Shown here: positions 18,529 through 28,038 of the stretch, one piece after another | Numbering within the stretch: the stretch's first letter is position 1 | Layout: the number at the start of each line of letters is the position of its first letter | NCBI GenBank assembly: GCA_016705365.1 | Contig: JADIYI010000002.1 | Span: 655,636-719,635, forward strand | Reading direction: 5' to 3' | From: Gammaproteobacteria bacterium | GTDB taxonomy: Bacteria; Pseudomonadota; Gammaproteobacteria; Pseudomonadales; UBA5518 | DNA: 64,000 bases | Position numbers and translations under genes: made by a program | Notes under the pieces: model-generated | Databases searched by the model: none | Seen by the model: only the letters and a program-made list of their open reading frames with translations | Told to the model about the DNA's origin: nothing

Positions 18529-18837
18529 TCAGTAAACCGGCCGTGCTTCCAGTCTTCCGTTGGATTCCACTACGACAAGGCGGGAAAAGCAGGGCATGCA
18601 GTAGACGCGGTCGCCGGGTCGCAGTTCGCGGCTCGAGCGCACCACCACCATGCACACCGGACAGATCACCTCGTTGGGCGCGAGCGTATCGCCTTTGCCG
18701 CCGAATCGGCGGTAGAACTTGCGATATTTTTTTGGCACTTCGTCAAAGCCGGTGTCCTCCAGCACGTAGCGTTGGCGGGGAGGGACCTTGTCGCCCTTGC
18801 CCTCGGTCGGCGCTTCGGCCAGCAGCGGGTCGTTCAC
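18529..18837 (-). CDS. Zinc-ribbon protein of the diiron cluster
   Basis: A 102-residue protein with an acidic/basic N-terminal half (EGKGDKVPPRQRYVLEDTGF, then KKYRKFYRRFG) and a C-terminal ribbon: CPVC near residue 60 and CMPC near 80. The four Cys should bind zinc or iron, possibly as a rubredoxin-like site. Its ATG overlaps the end of the preceding diiron gene by four bases, so it is coupled to it. I do not know the family. Being the third gene of a diiron operon, it could be an electron carrier or an assembly factor; this is inferred from position. Confidence 0.7.
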   Translation of the reverse strand: MNDPLLAEAPTEGKGDKVPPRQRYVLEDTGFDEVPKKYRKFYRRFGGKGDTLAPNEVICPVCMVVVRSSRELRPGDRVYCMPCFSRLVVVESNGRLEARPVY

Positions 18838-19610
18838 AGGTCCACTCCCAGCCTGGCGACAGTCGCCAGGTAGTTGCTGGTAAATCGGGCCTGGTCTTCC
18901 GCCGATGCACCTGTATCACGCAGAGTGCCTGCGAAGGTTTCCATCACCAGCATATCCATCCGGCGCTTTATCTTCTTCAGGCGGGGACGCAGGTGTGGCG
19001 TGAGTGCCAGCCTGCGACCCAAGTCATTTTCACCGAAGCCCATATGCCGCCTTTCATCTTTGACAACACCCAGCAGAACCTGTTGTGTTATCGGGTCGGC
19101 GGTCTGCGCATGGGCGCCGAAAACGGTGAACTCCAGGGATTCCAGGATGATGTTCTGGGCAAATACGGCAGCCTCCCAGTCACGGCTGTCGACGTATTCG
19201 AGCAGCTGCTCCTTGAATTTCAACAGCGCGGGATTGGCGCGCCGCAGGATTTCGCTATCCGGGTCGGCCACACCCAGCTCACTCAGACGGTGCAGAAAAA
19301 CCTCCAGGTGGCGACCCTCGTCCACGACCTGGGTCGCCAGGAAAATCTTTATGCATCGGTCGGGTGCGTAGCCGATCATGCCGCTGGAGGCTTCCAGTGC
19401 GGCAGTTTCTCCCACGCAGTAGTTGCACAGCGTGCTTATCAGGTTTTCCCGCTGAACTTCCTCCATGGGCGCGTCCGTCAATGCGGCATCGCGCCCATGC
19501 TCCGTATCCAGCAAATAACCTTCAACTGCCTGGAACCAGAAGTCGAAAGAGTGCACTTCGCTGAGGAAATCGGCCTCTGGCAGCTCATGGGGTTCCGCTG
19601 TCATCCGCAT
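18834..19610 (-). CDS. Ferritin-like (R2-type) diiron protein B
   Basis: A helical protein of 258 residues. Two metal-binding repeats are visible, each a Glu about 29 residues before an ExxH: VGETAALEA then VDEGRHLEVF, and QNIILESLEF then KDERRHMGFG. That is the ligand pattern of ribonucleotide-reductase-R2-like and other ferritin-fold carboxylate diiron oxidases. It is a diverged paralogue of the gene upstream, with the same ATQ...DE.RH.E and DERRH.GFGEN signatures. A GTG one codon upstream (19613) is an alternative start. No signal peptide. The substrate is unknown; oxygen or peroxide chemistry is expected. Confidence 0.8.
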   Translation of the reverse strand: MRMTAEPHELPEADFLSEVHSFDFWFQAVEGYLLDTEHGRDAALTDAPMEEVQRENLISTLCNYCVGETAALEASSGMIGYAPDRCIKIFLATQVVDEGRHLEVFLHRLSELGVADPDSEILRRANPALLKFKEQLLEYVDSRDWEAAVFAQNIILESLEFTVFGAHAQTADPITQQVLLGVVKDERRHMGFGENDLGRRLALTPHLRPRLKKIKRRMDMLVMETFAGTLRDTGASAEDQARFTSNYLATVARLGVDL

Positions 19611-19642
19611 CACACCACTCCGGCCCGGTCAGTTGTCGAGAG

Positions 19643-20536
19643 CTATGCCGCCATGGGTTTGGCCGGGGACTGATAGTCCAGTCCGATTCGCCCCAGCCGG
19701 GTCTTGAACTCCTTGAGCACGGTATCGGCGAGAACCTTTTCCATGTCTTTTGGTTCGAGTACCGACAGGTTGGCACCGTGCCAGATAACACCCTCCTCAT
19801 TGGTATCGGCGGCTGTTACTTTCCTGGCTTCCTCGTAGCTCTTCTCGTTGTCACTGAAGACGTCTGCAAAGGTTGCAAGCATGTGGTAAGTCATGTCTTT
19901 CTGCATCTGCTCTATTTCGGGCTTGCGTTCGGGGTACCGGGTAATCAGTGATCCGATCCTGTTTTCACCAAAACCCACATGCCTGCGTTCGTCGGCAATT
20001 GTGCCCGCCAGGATATGGGCGAACTTCTTGTTGCTGTTCTCGTTGACGGCCTTGAGCATTTCAAATACCGAGAATGCCATTCCCTCGAGCACGATATTCT
20101 GGCCAACAACACCGGCGACAAAATCCTTCTTGTCCACTTTTTCCAGAAGCACCGCGGCAAACTTCACCAGGTTCGGGTTGCCATAGTGGTTGAGGGTACT
20201 TTCCAAATCCTCTTTTTTCACGCCCAGGTCGTACATGCGCTGGGTGAAAATTTCCACATGCCGGGCTTCATCGAGGGTCTGGGTAGCGAGAAAGTGCTTG
20301 CTCTCATAATCGGGCGCGCAGTTGATCAATCCGGATGAGGCGGCCAGGGCGCAACGCTCTCCCAGTACCAGTTGTGTGGTGGTGCGCAGGGCGTCCTCGC
20401 GCATCACATCGTTGTGGAGATTGAAATCGGGTTCTTTTTCGCCGGGTTCATGACCGTACTCGGTGTTCATCAGGTATCCCTGCGGGCAGCTTTCAAGCCA
20501 GCTTTGAATTGAGTAGGCGCTCAGGAAATTGCTCAT
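19643..20536 (-). CDS. Ferritin-like (R2-type) diiron protein A
   Basis: A helical protein of 297 residues and the first gene of the three-gene set. Ligand candidates are Glu60, Glu90 and His93 (LVLGERCALA, then TLDEARHVEIF) and Glu151, Glu183 and His186 (NIVLEGMAF, then IADERRHVGFG), two E-x(29-31)-ExxH halves as in R2-type diiron proteins. The extra C-terminal 60 residues are absent from the paralogue. AGGAGC precedes the ATG. A perfect FNR/Anr-type box lies about 126 bp upstream, so expression may follow oxygen supply. The pair could form a heterodimer; the reaction is unknown. Confidence 0.82.
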   Translation of the reverse strand: MSNFLSAYSIQSWLESCPQGYLMNTEYGHEPGEKEPDFNLHNDVMREDALRTTTQLVLGERCALAASSGLINCAPDYESKHFLATQTLDEARHVEIFTQRMYDLGVKKEDLESTLNHYGNPNLVKFAAVLLEKVDKKDFVAGVVGQNIVLEGMAFSVFEMLKAVNENSNKKFAHILAGTIADERRHVGFGENRIGSLITRYPERKPEIEQMQKDMTYHMLATFADVFSDNEKSYEEARKVTAADTNEEGVIWHGANLSVLEPKDMEKVLADTVLKEFKTRLGRIGLDYQSPAKPMAA

Positions 20537-20661
20537 GACATTGTGCTCCTTTATAGGCGTGGGAGAAGAATCCTCGCGATAGCCAGCCTAGTGTGAGCGC
20601 ATATTTCAACAAGGTCCTTTCTGGCCAAATACAAGGTCAGATGTTGCCAGTCACCGACATA

Positions 20662-20675
20662 TTGATTTTGATCAA
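20662..20675. promoter_or_regulatory. FNR/Anr-type box
   Basis: TTGAT-TTTG-ATCAA matches the FNR consensus TTGAT-N4-ATCAA at all ten defining bases. It is 126 bp before the diiron operon start and 330 bp before the gamma-subunit start, so either or both operons may respond to oxygen limitation. A -10 element at the standard distance is not obvious in either direction. Confidence 0.75.
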
Positions 20676-20808
20676 TGTTCTCAACCAATCAGCATGGCAA
20701 GCAACCCGGTGCAGCAGGCGCTCTGATCGGGCGCTGCGTTCCGCTGCCTGCTGTTCCCGCTGACCCGCGCGCCGTATGCACGCACCACGCCGATTCCTGG
20801 TGGATTAC

Positions 20809-20854
20809 GCCGAGCGCAGGCGGATCGCTCATCTCCGCCAACGGTGGTGGTGGC
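20809..20854. repeat. 46-bp dispersed repeat, copy B
   Basis: Direct-repeat partner of 18464-18509 on the other side of the diiron genes. The hairpin half-site has one substitution here, and a GGC-rich run extends past its right edge. Confidence 0.6.
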
Positions 20855-21004
20855 GGCGGCGGCGAAGACACAAAACCTTGACGAGACGGCCTTGCAAATC
20901 CAGAGCGACAGGATAATAATCCAAATTACATAGTGATTGCTTGGTATGTGAAACGACGAGGCACACCCTGGACCAGGGCGCTTCGCTCACGGTCGGGGGG
21001 ATTC

Positions 21005-21655
21005 ATGCTGATCAAACGAGTCAATATCGGCGCCGCCGAGTTCGACGACCCCGCCTCGGCCCCCTGGCAAGCGCTGCGCGACGAGACCGTGGCACTGATC
21101 CAGGCCCCGGCGGCGATGCAGCCCACGCGCTACATCACGACCAAGTGGCAGAACCAGCCCTACGGCCAGACCAAGGGCGTCGCGGTGAAGGCATTGCACA
21201 ATGCCCGGGAAATCGCCTTCCGTCTGGAATGGCTGGATCCGACCAAAAACGAGCAACGCGCCGAGAACACCGATTTTCCCGACGCGGTCGCGATGCTGTT
21301 CCCCCTGGCCGAAAACGCCTCTCTTTTCATGGGCACGCCGGAAGCGCCGGTCAACCTCTGGTACTGGCGGGCCGACCACCCGAGCCGGGCACGCAGCGAT
21401 ATCGCCACCGGAATCGGTACCTCCCGGGTAGTGGATGGCGAATCCCTCAGCGCCCGCTCGGTCCATCAGGATGGCCGCTGGTCGGTGGTGATACGCCGGG
21501 CGTTGGAGGTGCAGGCCGAAGGCATGACGGCCATCCAGTTCACGCCGGGGCAGGTCCTGCGCAGCGCGTTTGCGGTATGGGATGGCGGCAACCAGGAACG
21601 AGCGGGCATCAAGGCTTTTTCGCCCGCCTGGCTGGATCTGAAGCTGGAAGCCTGA
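21005..21655 (+). CDS. Gamma (heme b) subunit of ethylbenzene-dehydrogenase-type molybdoenzyme
   Basis: A 216-residue beta-rich protein of the EbdC/DdhC/SerC family, whose members bind one heme b through a Met and a Lys and pass electrons out of the complex. The likely ligands are Met109 in NASLFMGTPEAPV and Lys203 in AGIKAFSPAW, the equivalent sequence contexts. No signal peptide is visible, so it may be exported together with the Tat-tagged alpha subunit. The ATG at 21005 is chosen over an open frame starting 24 codons earlier because the family begins with this sequence. It is first in the order gamma, beta, alpha. Confidence 0.85.
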   Translation: MLIKRVNIGAAEFDDPASAPWQALRDETVALIQAPAAMQPTRYITTKWQNQPYGQTKGVAVKALHNAREIAFRLEWLDPTKNEQRAENTDFPDAVAMLFPLAENASLFMGTPEAPVNLWYWRADHPSRARSDIATGIGTSRVVDGESLSARSVHQDGRWSVVIRRALEVQAEGMTAIQFTPGQVLRSAFAVWDGGNQERAGIKAFSPAWLDLKLEA

Positions 21656-21668
21656 AGGAGCACAGCGT

Positions 21669-22739
<1,071 letters not shown>

Positions 22740-22752
22740 GAGGAGCACGACG

Positions 22753-25629
22753 ATGACGCTGACCCGACGCAGTTTCATCCGGACCGGTGGCAGCGCCCTG
22801 GCGCTGTCGCTGGTGCAACTGAAGTGGAAGGGAGGCGTGCAGCGCGCGCACGCCGCAAACTTCGATTTTCCGCCCGTGAGTTACACCGGTTTCGAGGACG
22901 TCTACCGCGGCCAGTGGAAGTGGGACAGCGTCGCCAAGGGCACGCACTTCGTCAATTGCTGGTACCAGCGCGGCTGCAACTGGAACGTCTACGTCAAGGA
23001 CGGCGTGGTCTGGCGCGAGGAGCAGGCCGGCATGTACGAGCCGATCGACCCGAAGATTCCCGACTACAACCCCCGCGGCTGCCAGAAGGGCGCGTGCTAC
23101 TCGGAACGCATGTACGACGAATCCCGCCTGCGCCATCCGCTGAAGCGGGTCGGTGAACGCGGCGCCGGACAGTGGCAGCGGGTGAGCTGGGACGAGGCAC
23201 TCACCGACATCGCCGACAAGACAATCGATGTGATGATCAGCAGCGACGGTCCCGGCTCCATCGTCTGGGACCAGGGCACGGCCCAGACCAACGGCGGCGC
23301 CGGGCTGGCGATGATGCGCACCTCGCTGGTGCTGGACACGCCGGTACTGGACGTGAACACCGAGATCGGCGATCACCGTCCCGGTGTCGCCGTGACCCTG
23401 GGCAAGATGGTGTTCTGCAGTTCCTCGGATGATGTGTTTCACTCCGACCTGATCCTGATCTGGGGCGGCAACCCGATCTACACGCAGATTCCGAATGCGC
23501 ATTTCATGCTCGAGGCCCGCTACAACGGCGCCAGGATCATCACCATCGCCCCCGACTACTCCGCCTCATCCATCCACGCCGACCAGTGGGTGCCGGTGAA
23601 AGTGGCGACCGATGCGGCGTTGGCGTTGTCGATGGCGCACGTGATGATCGAAGAGGACCTGTGCAACCGCAAGTTCATCCAGGAGCAGACCGATTTGCCG
23701 CTGCTGGTACGCATCGACAACGGCCGCTTCCTGCGCGAGTCCGACCTCGGCGAAGGCGGTGCCGATGACCGGTTCTACATCCATGATCTCGGCGGCAAGG
23801 GCGTGGTGCTGGCACCCCAGACCACGCTGGCGCTGGACGGGCTGGATCCGGCTCTCGAAGGCGAGTTCGAGGTGCAGACCACGAACGGCACGCTGATCGT
23901 CACCCCGGTATTTGCGCGTTTGCGCGCCCATTTGCAGCAATACACGCCGGAACAGGCGATGACGATCTGCGGCACCGACCCGGACACCATCCGCGGCCTG
24001 GCGCGCGATCTCGCGAAGGCCCGCGCCGCCACCTGTATCAGCCAGTCCAACTTCTCGAAGTACTACCACGGCATCGAGATGGAACGTGCGCAACTCCTGT
24101 GCTTCGCCCTCGCCGGGCAGATGGGGCGCAAGGGTGCAGGCTACATGGGCTTCCCCTATATGTCGGTCGACGGCGTCGCACCACTGTCGCAGGCGACCGG
24201 TCAGCGATCGCCCACACTGGCACTGGCGGCGCTCGGCCTGTCGATGGCTCCGGCAATGCTGAAGTACAAGTGGAACCACTACACGCCCGAAATGATCCTG
24301 CATGACCTGGGCCGGAAACACTACCGCAAGGGCGGAAGCCCCGCCAGCCTGCTCTGGCTCTACCACCAGGGCGGCATGGAAGACACCTACGGCCGGACGG
24401 AAAAGTGGGATCCGGCCATGAAGCGCCCGCTCGATTCCTACATGAAGGAATCGATCGCCAAGGGCTGGCAGATGCAACCCTCGGACCGGCCGCGGATCTT
24501 CTTCGAGGCGGGTGGTAACGTGCTGCGACGATTCCGCGCCTTCGACAAGGTGGCGGAGCGTCTGCTCCCGACGCTCGATCTGATGGTCACGATCGACTGG
24601 CGCATGAGCAACACGGCGCTCCACAGCGACTATGTGCTCCCGGCTGCCGCCTGGTACGAAAAGGACGACATCACCTGGGCCACTCCCCTGTCACCGTTTT
24701 CCCAGGTGATCACGCGGGCGGCGGAACCGATCGCCGAAGCAAAGCCGGACTGGGAAATCCACTGTCTGCTGCTGAAGACCATCCAGAAGCGCGCCGCGGA
24801 ACGCGGGCTGACGCATTTCAAGGATCGCCATGGCGAGGAGCGCACTTTCGATGTCTATGACGAGTTCACGTTTGGCGGCCGCTACACCGAGAACAACGTC
24901 GACGAGTTCCTCGACCTGATCCTCTCGGTATCCACCAATGTCGGCGGTGTGAACTGGGAGCAGTTGAAGAAAAAGGGCTTCCAGCGCTTCACGTCGCTGC
25001 CCGAGAACGACTACATGACCGTTGGCAATGCCACCGACGTCAGCGAGACCGACACCATCACCGCCGGTCTCTGGCACACGGAAAAGAAGATGCCGTGGCC
25101 GACCATGACACGGCGCATGCAGTTCTGCATCGATCACCCCTTCTACGAGGAGTTGGGCGAGGTACTGCCGGTGCACAAGGACCAGCCCGCCATCGGTGGC
25201 GACTACCCGCTGCACATGACCGGCGGCCACACCCGCTGGTCCATCCATTCCTCCTGGCGCGACCAGCGCCATATGCAGCAATTGAACCGGGGCCAGCCGC
25301 TGATCTTCGTCAGTGTCGAGGACGCGGCGGCACGGGGCATCGAGGATGGTGACCAGGTGCGCCTGTTCAACGACGTCAGCTCCACGGAGTTGATGGCCAA
25401 GATCACGCCGGCGCACCGGCCAGGCCAGGTGACCGTCTACCACGCATGGGAGCCTTTCATGTCCAAGGGAAGCACCTCCTACACCTCGGTGACGCCGAAC
25501 CCGATCAACCCGCTGCAGCTCGCGGGCGGATATTTCCATATCCAGGCACGCGATGCCGAATTCACCCCGGGTTCCACCGACCGGGCGACCCGGGTGGAGA
25601 TCGAGAAGATTCACCCGCAAGCCGGTTGA
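22753..25629 (+). CDS. Alpha (molybdopterin) subunit, ethylbenzene / steroid C25 dehydrogenase type
   Basis: A 958-residue molybdenum enzyme with a Tat signal (TRRSFIRTGGSALALSL). The Fe-S site uses His65, Cys69, Cys75 and Cys110 (HFVNCWYQRGCNWNVYVKDG and NPRGCQKGACYSERM), with the 34-residue gap before the last Cys also found in nitrate reductase NarG. Asp207 in NTEIGDHRPG fits the Asp ligand of molybdenum that marks type II enzymes. The C-terminal part (about 800-958) is the cofactor-binding domain with TGGHTRWSIHSSWRDQ. Length and relatives fit water-dependent C-H hydroxylases such as ethylbenzene dehydrogenase and steroid C25 dehydrogenase, but selenate, chlorate and dimethylsulfide enzymes share the fold. 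The substrate is inferred only from context. Acts in the periplasm. Confidence 0.88.
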   Translation: MTLTRRSFIRTGGSALALSLVQLKWKGGVQRAHAANFDFPPVSYTGFEDVYRGQWKWDSVAKGTHFVNCWYQRGCNWNVYVKDGVVWREEQAGMYEPIDPKIPDYNPRGCQKGACYSERMYDESRLRHPLKRVGERGAGQWQRVSWDEALTDIADKTIDVMISSDGPGSIVWDQGTAQTNGGAGLAMMRTSLVLDTPVLDVNTEIGDHRPGVAVTLGKMVFCSSSDDVFHSDLILIWGGNPIYTQIPNAHFMLEARYNGARIITIAPDYSASSIHADQWVPVKVATDAALALSMAHVMIEEDLCNRKFIQEQTDLPLLVRIDNGRFLRESDLGEGGADDRFYIHDLGGKGVVLAPQTTLALDGLDPALEGEFEVQTTNGTLIVTPVFARLRAHLQQYTPEQAMTICGTDPDTIRGLARDLAKARAATCISQSNFSKYYHGIEMERAQLLCFALAGQMGRKGAGYMGFPYMSVDGVAPLSQATGQRSPTLALAALGLSMAPAMLKYKWNHYTPEMILHDLGRKHYRKGGSPASLLWLYHQGGMEDTYGRTEKWDPAMKRPLDSYMKESIAKGWQMQPSDRPRIFFEAGGNVLRRFRAFDKVAERLLPTLDLMVTIDWRMSNTALHSDYVLPAAAWYEKDDITWATPLSPFSQVITRAAEPIAEAKPDWEIHCLLLKTIQKRAAERGLTHFKDRHGEERTFDVYDEFTFGGRYTENNVDEFLDLILSVSTNVGGVNWEQLKKKGFQRFTSLPENDYMTVGNATDVSETDTITAGLWHTEKKMPWPTMTRRMQFCIDHPFYEELGEVLPVHKDQPAIGGDYPLHMTGGHTRWSIHSSWRDQRHMQQLNRGQPLIFVSVEDAAARGIEDGDQVRLFNDVSSTELMAKITPAHRPGQVTVYHAWEPFMSKGSTSYTSVTPNPINPLQLAGGYFHIQARDAEFTPGSTDRATRVEIEKIHPQAG

Positions 25630-25668
25630 GCAGCACTCGTTGCCGCGATACACCAAGGAGCAGATCGT

Positions 25669-26871
25669 GTGAACACCGCCGACCCTGGTTTCGATATTTC
25701 CTCGCTGCCCGACGTGGAATTGACTGAAGCTGCCCTGCTGGGAGCCGCCCGCGCCAAGACCGGCCTGTCCGACTTCGGCGACGAGGCGGACTGGAAAGAG
25801 GGCTTCACGCTACTGCTGCAGGGGCTGAACGAAGAGGCCATGCTCAACAAGGTCGGGCGCATCATCGCCTTCGGCGAAATGCTGCGCCACCTGGAAAACC
25901 GGCTGCGGGTCACTGACGACATCGCGCGTCATCCGGAAATCCTGCAGGTGAAGATCGAGAAGCCGGTCTTCGTGATGGGCCTGCCGCGCACCGGGTCCAC
26001 GATCCTTCACGATCTGCTGGCCCAGGATCCGGACAACCGGGTGCCGATGACCTGGGAATGCAACTACATGTCGCCCCCCCCGGAGGCGGCCACCTACGAC
26101 TCCGATCCCCGTATCGCGGACTGCGAAGCGCATCTGGAACGGACCGCCCAGGCCCTGATCCCGGAATTCCAGGCCATCCACGAGATGGGGGCCCGGCTGG
26201 CGCAGGAATGCCTGATGCTCAATGCCTTCGATTTCAAGAGCCAGATCTTCTCCAACCAGTTCTGGGTGCCCACCTACCAGCGCTGGGTGGAGAACACCGA
26301 CAACCTGTCTGTGTATCGCACCCACAAGCGCCAGCTCCAGTATATGCAGTGGAAGAATCCCCGGTCGCGCTGGGTGCTGAAGAGCACCAGCTATTTCTGG
26401 GGTCTGGACGCGATACTTGCGATTTATCCGGATGCCCGGATCGTGATGACCCATCGCGACCCGATCAAACTGATCGCCTCGCACTGCTCGCTGATATCCA
26501 TGGCCTGCGGCATGGGCAGCGACACCGTGGACCAGAAGCAGGTTGGCGAGTTCTGGAGCGTCACCTGGGAAAACGCCATGCGCAAGTTCGTCGAATTCCG
26601 CCAGGCCGGCAAGGCCTCGGAGGTGTTCGACATGCATTTCTCCGAGTTGGTGAAGGACCAGGTAGGCATGGTCGAGCGGATCTACGCTCATTTCGATCTG
26701 CCCCTGCCGACCAGCACCAAACAGCGAATGCACGACTTCATCGCCAACCATCCGAAGGAAAGGCACGGCACCCACCACTACAAACTGGAGCAGTTCGGCC
26801 TGGACCCGGCGCAGGAGCGCAAGCGCTACCGCTTCTACCAGGAGTACTTCCACGTCGCCGACGAGGCGTGA
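25669..26871 (+). CDS. Sulfotransferase family protein
   Basis: A 400-residue PAPS-type sulfotransferase-fold protein with GTG start and AAGGAG eight bases before it. The 5'-phosphosulfate loop is visible as VMGLPRTGSTILHDLLAQD near residues 100-118, and the 3'-phosphate region as IVMTHRDPIKLIASHCSLI near 258-276. Proteins of this group often sit in steroid and lipid catabolic clusters of actinobacteria and proteobacteria, and real sulfonation has rarely been shown. It follows the alpha subunit by 39 bp and is probably co-transcribed. Confidence 0.85.
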   Translation: MNTADPGFDISSLPDVELTEAALLGAARAKTGLSDFGDEADWKEGFTLLLQGLNEEAMLNKVGRIIAFGEMLRHLENRLRVTDDIARHPEILQVKIEKPVFVMGLPRTGSTILHDLLAQDPDNRVPMTWECNYMSPPPEAATYDSDPRIADCEAHLERTAQALIPEFQAIHEMGARLAQECLMLNAFDFKSQIFSNQFWVPTYQRWVENTDNLSVYRTHKRQLQYMQWKNPRSRWVLKSTSYFWGLDAILAIYPDARIVMTHRDPIKLIASHCSLISMACGMGSDTVDQKQVGEFWSVTWENAMRKFVEFRQAGKASEVFDMHFSELVKDQVGMVERIYAHFDLPLPTSTKQRMHDFIANHPKERHGTHHYKLEQFGLDPAQERKRYRFYQEYFHVADEA

Positions 26872-26905
26872 ACAGCCAGGACGGACACAGCCACGAGGAG
26901 CAACG

Positions 26906-28012
26906 ATGAGCACCGAAAAGCAGACGAGCGTGCGGGCCTGGGAATCATTCTGCGAGCAGTTGAAGCAGGCGGGCCAGGTGCTGGCACGCGAATCGACGCC
27001 GGATGACGAACTGACCCAGGCCGAGGGCTTGCGCAAGCTGGTGCGGATGATTCGCATGGGCTTCGAAGCCACCCTGGAATATGGCAACCGCGACTTTCCC
27101 GAAGTGTATCAACTGGTCACCCCCACCACGCTCGGTGAAGGCGAAACCTCCGACGCGCATTACCACCAGGTCGTGATCGACGGCAGCAAGACCTACCGGG
27201 TATGGGGTCAGCGCGGCGACGCGCCCTACATGGAATTCACGGTCTACGCCGGCAAGATCGGACTCGACAGCAGCAGCGCCCAGGTGGGCGCGATCACCGA
27301 GCTCGATCTGCAGGTGAATCCGGACGCCAGCTACGAGCTGATGCTCTCCCCCTCGCCCCAGCCTGGCAACTGGATTCGCACCACGCCCGAGGCCACGCTG
27401 CTTTACATCCGTCAGTACGCCCACGACTGGAGCAAGACCCGCGACGCCACCTACCACATCGAGCAGATCGGCGTCAGTGGCGAGCGCCCGCCGCTGACGC
27501 TGGCCGAAGTGAGCGCGGCGCTGACGCGGACCTCGGCCTATGTCGCGCGTTCGAGCAACATCTGGGCAGCGATCGTGGATCAACGCCGGGCCGCACCGCC
27601 CAATCGCTTTTTCGTTTTCGAAACAGAGCACAAGGATGACCTGGACGAGGCGCCGGAGATGCCGACCGGACATCGGTTTTCATCCGGCTATTTCCGCCTG
27701 CGCGAGGACGAGGCACTGGTGATCGACTTCGCACCGGCGGACGTGCCTTACTGGGGCCTCGACACCACCAGCTACTGGTTCGAACCGCTCTCCTACGCCG
27801 ATCACCGTTCGCACTACAACAACCGCACCGTGCACTGCGAACCTGACGGCAGCGTGCGGATCGTGATTTCGTTGCGCGATCCGGGGGTTCCCAACTGGAT
27901 CGATACCCGGGGCCACCTGGAAGGGCCGATGCTGTTCCGCTGGTCGAGAACCCATCTGCCCGTTCCGGATATCCAGGCCCGGGTGGTCCCACGCAGCGAT
28001 CTCCACCCGTAG
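26906..28012 (+). CDS. DUF1214 domain protein
   Basis: A 368-residue soluble protein whose C-terminal third (VPYWGLDTTSYWFEPLSYAD, HYNNRTVHCEPDGSVRIV and DPGVPNWIDTRGHLEG) matches the DUF1214 family. The N-terminal part contains ATLEYGNRDFPEVYQ and a beta-rich stretch. Function is unknown; relatives are often found beside sulfotransferase-like and steroid-degradation genes. GAGGAG stands before the ATG. It is the last gene of the gamma-beta-alpha operon and converges on the acyl-CoA synthetase gene with 26 bp between the stops. Confidence 0.8.
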   Translation: MSTEKQTSVRAWESFCEQLKQAGQVLARESTPDDELTQAEGLRKLVRMIRMGFEATLEYGNRDFPEVYQLVTPTTLGEGETSDAHYHQVVIDGSKTYRVWGQRGDAPYMEFTVYAGKIGLDSSSAQVGAITELDLQVNPDASYELMLSPSPQPGNWIRTTPEATLLYIRQYAHDWSKTRDATYHIEQIGVSGERPPLTLAEVSAALTRTSAYVARSSNIWAAIVDQRRAAPPNRFFVFETEHKDDLDEAPEMPTGHRFSSGYFRLREDEALVIDFAPADVPYWGLDTTSYWFEPLSYADHRSHYNNRTVHCEPDGSVRIVISLRDPGVPNWIDTRGHLEGPMLFRWSRTHLPVPDIQARVVPRSDLHP

Positions 28013-28038
28013 CGAGGGCTGGACGAAAGCGCCCGGCC

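Larger units (their letters stand above)
20537..21004. other. Divergent intergenic region between diiron operon and molybdoenzyme operon
   Basis: This 468-bp region has no convincing gene. It holds an FNR/Anr-type box (20662-20675), copy B of the 46-bp repeat (20809-20854) and the leader of the gamma-subunit gene with a G-rich ribosome site just before 21005. Confidence 0.6.
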
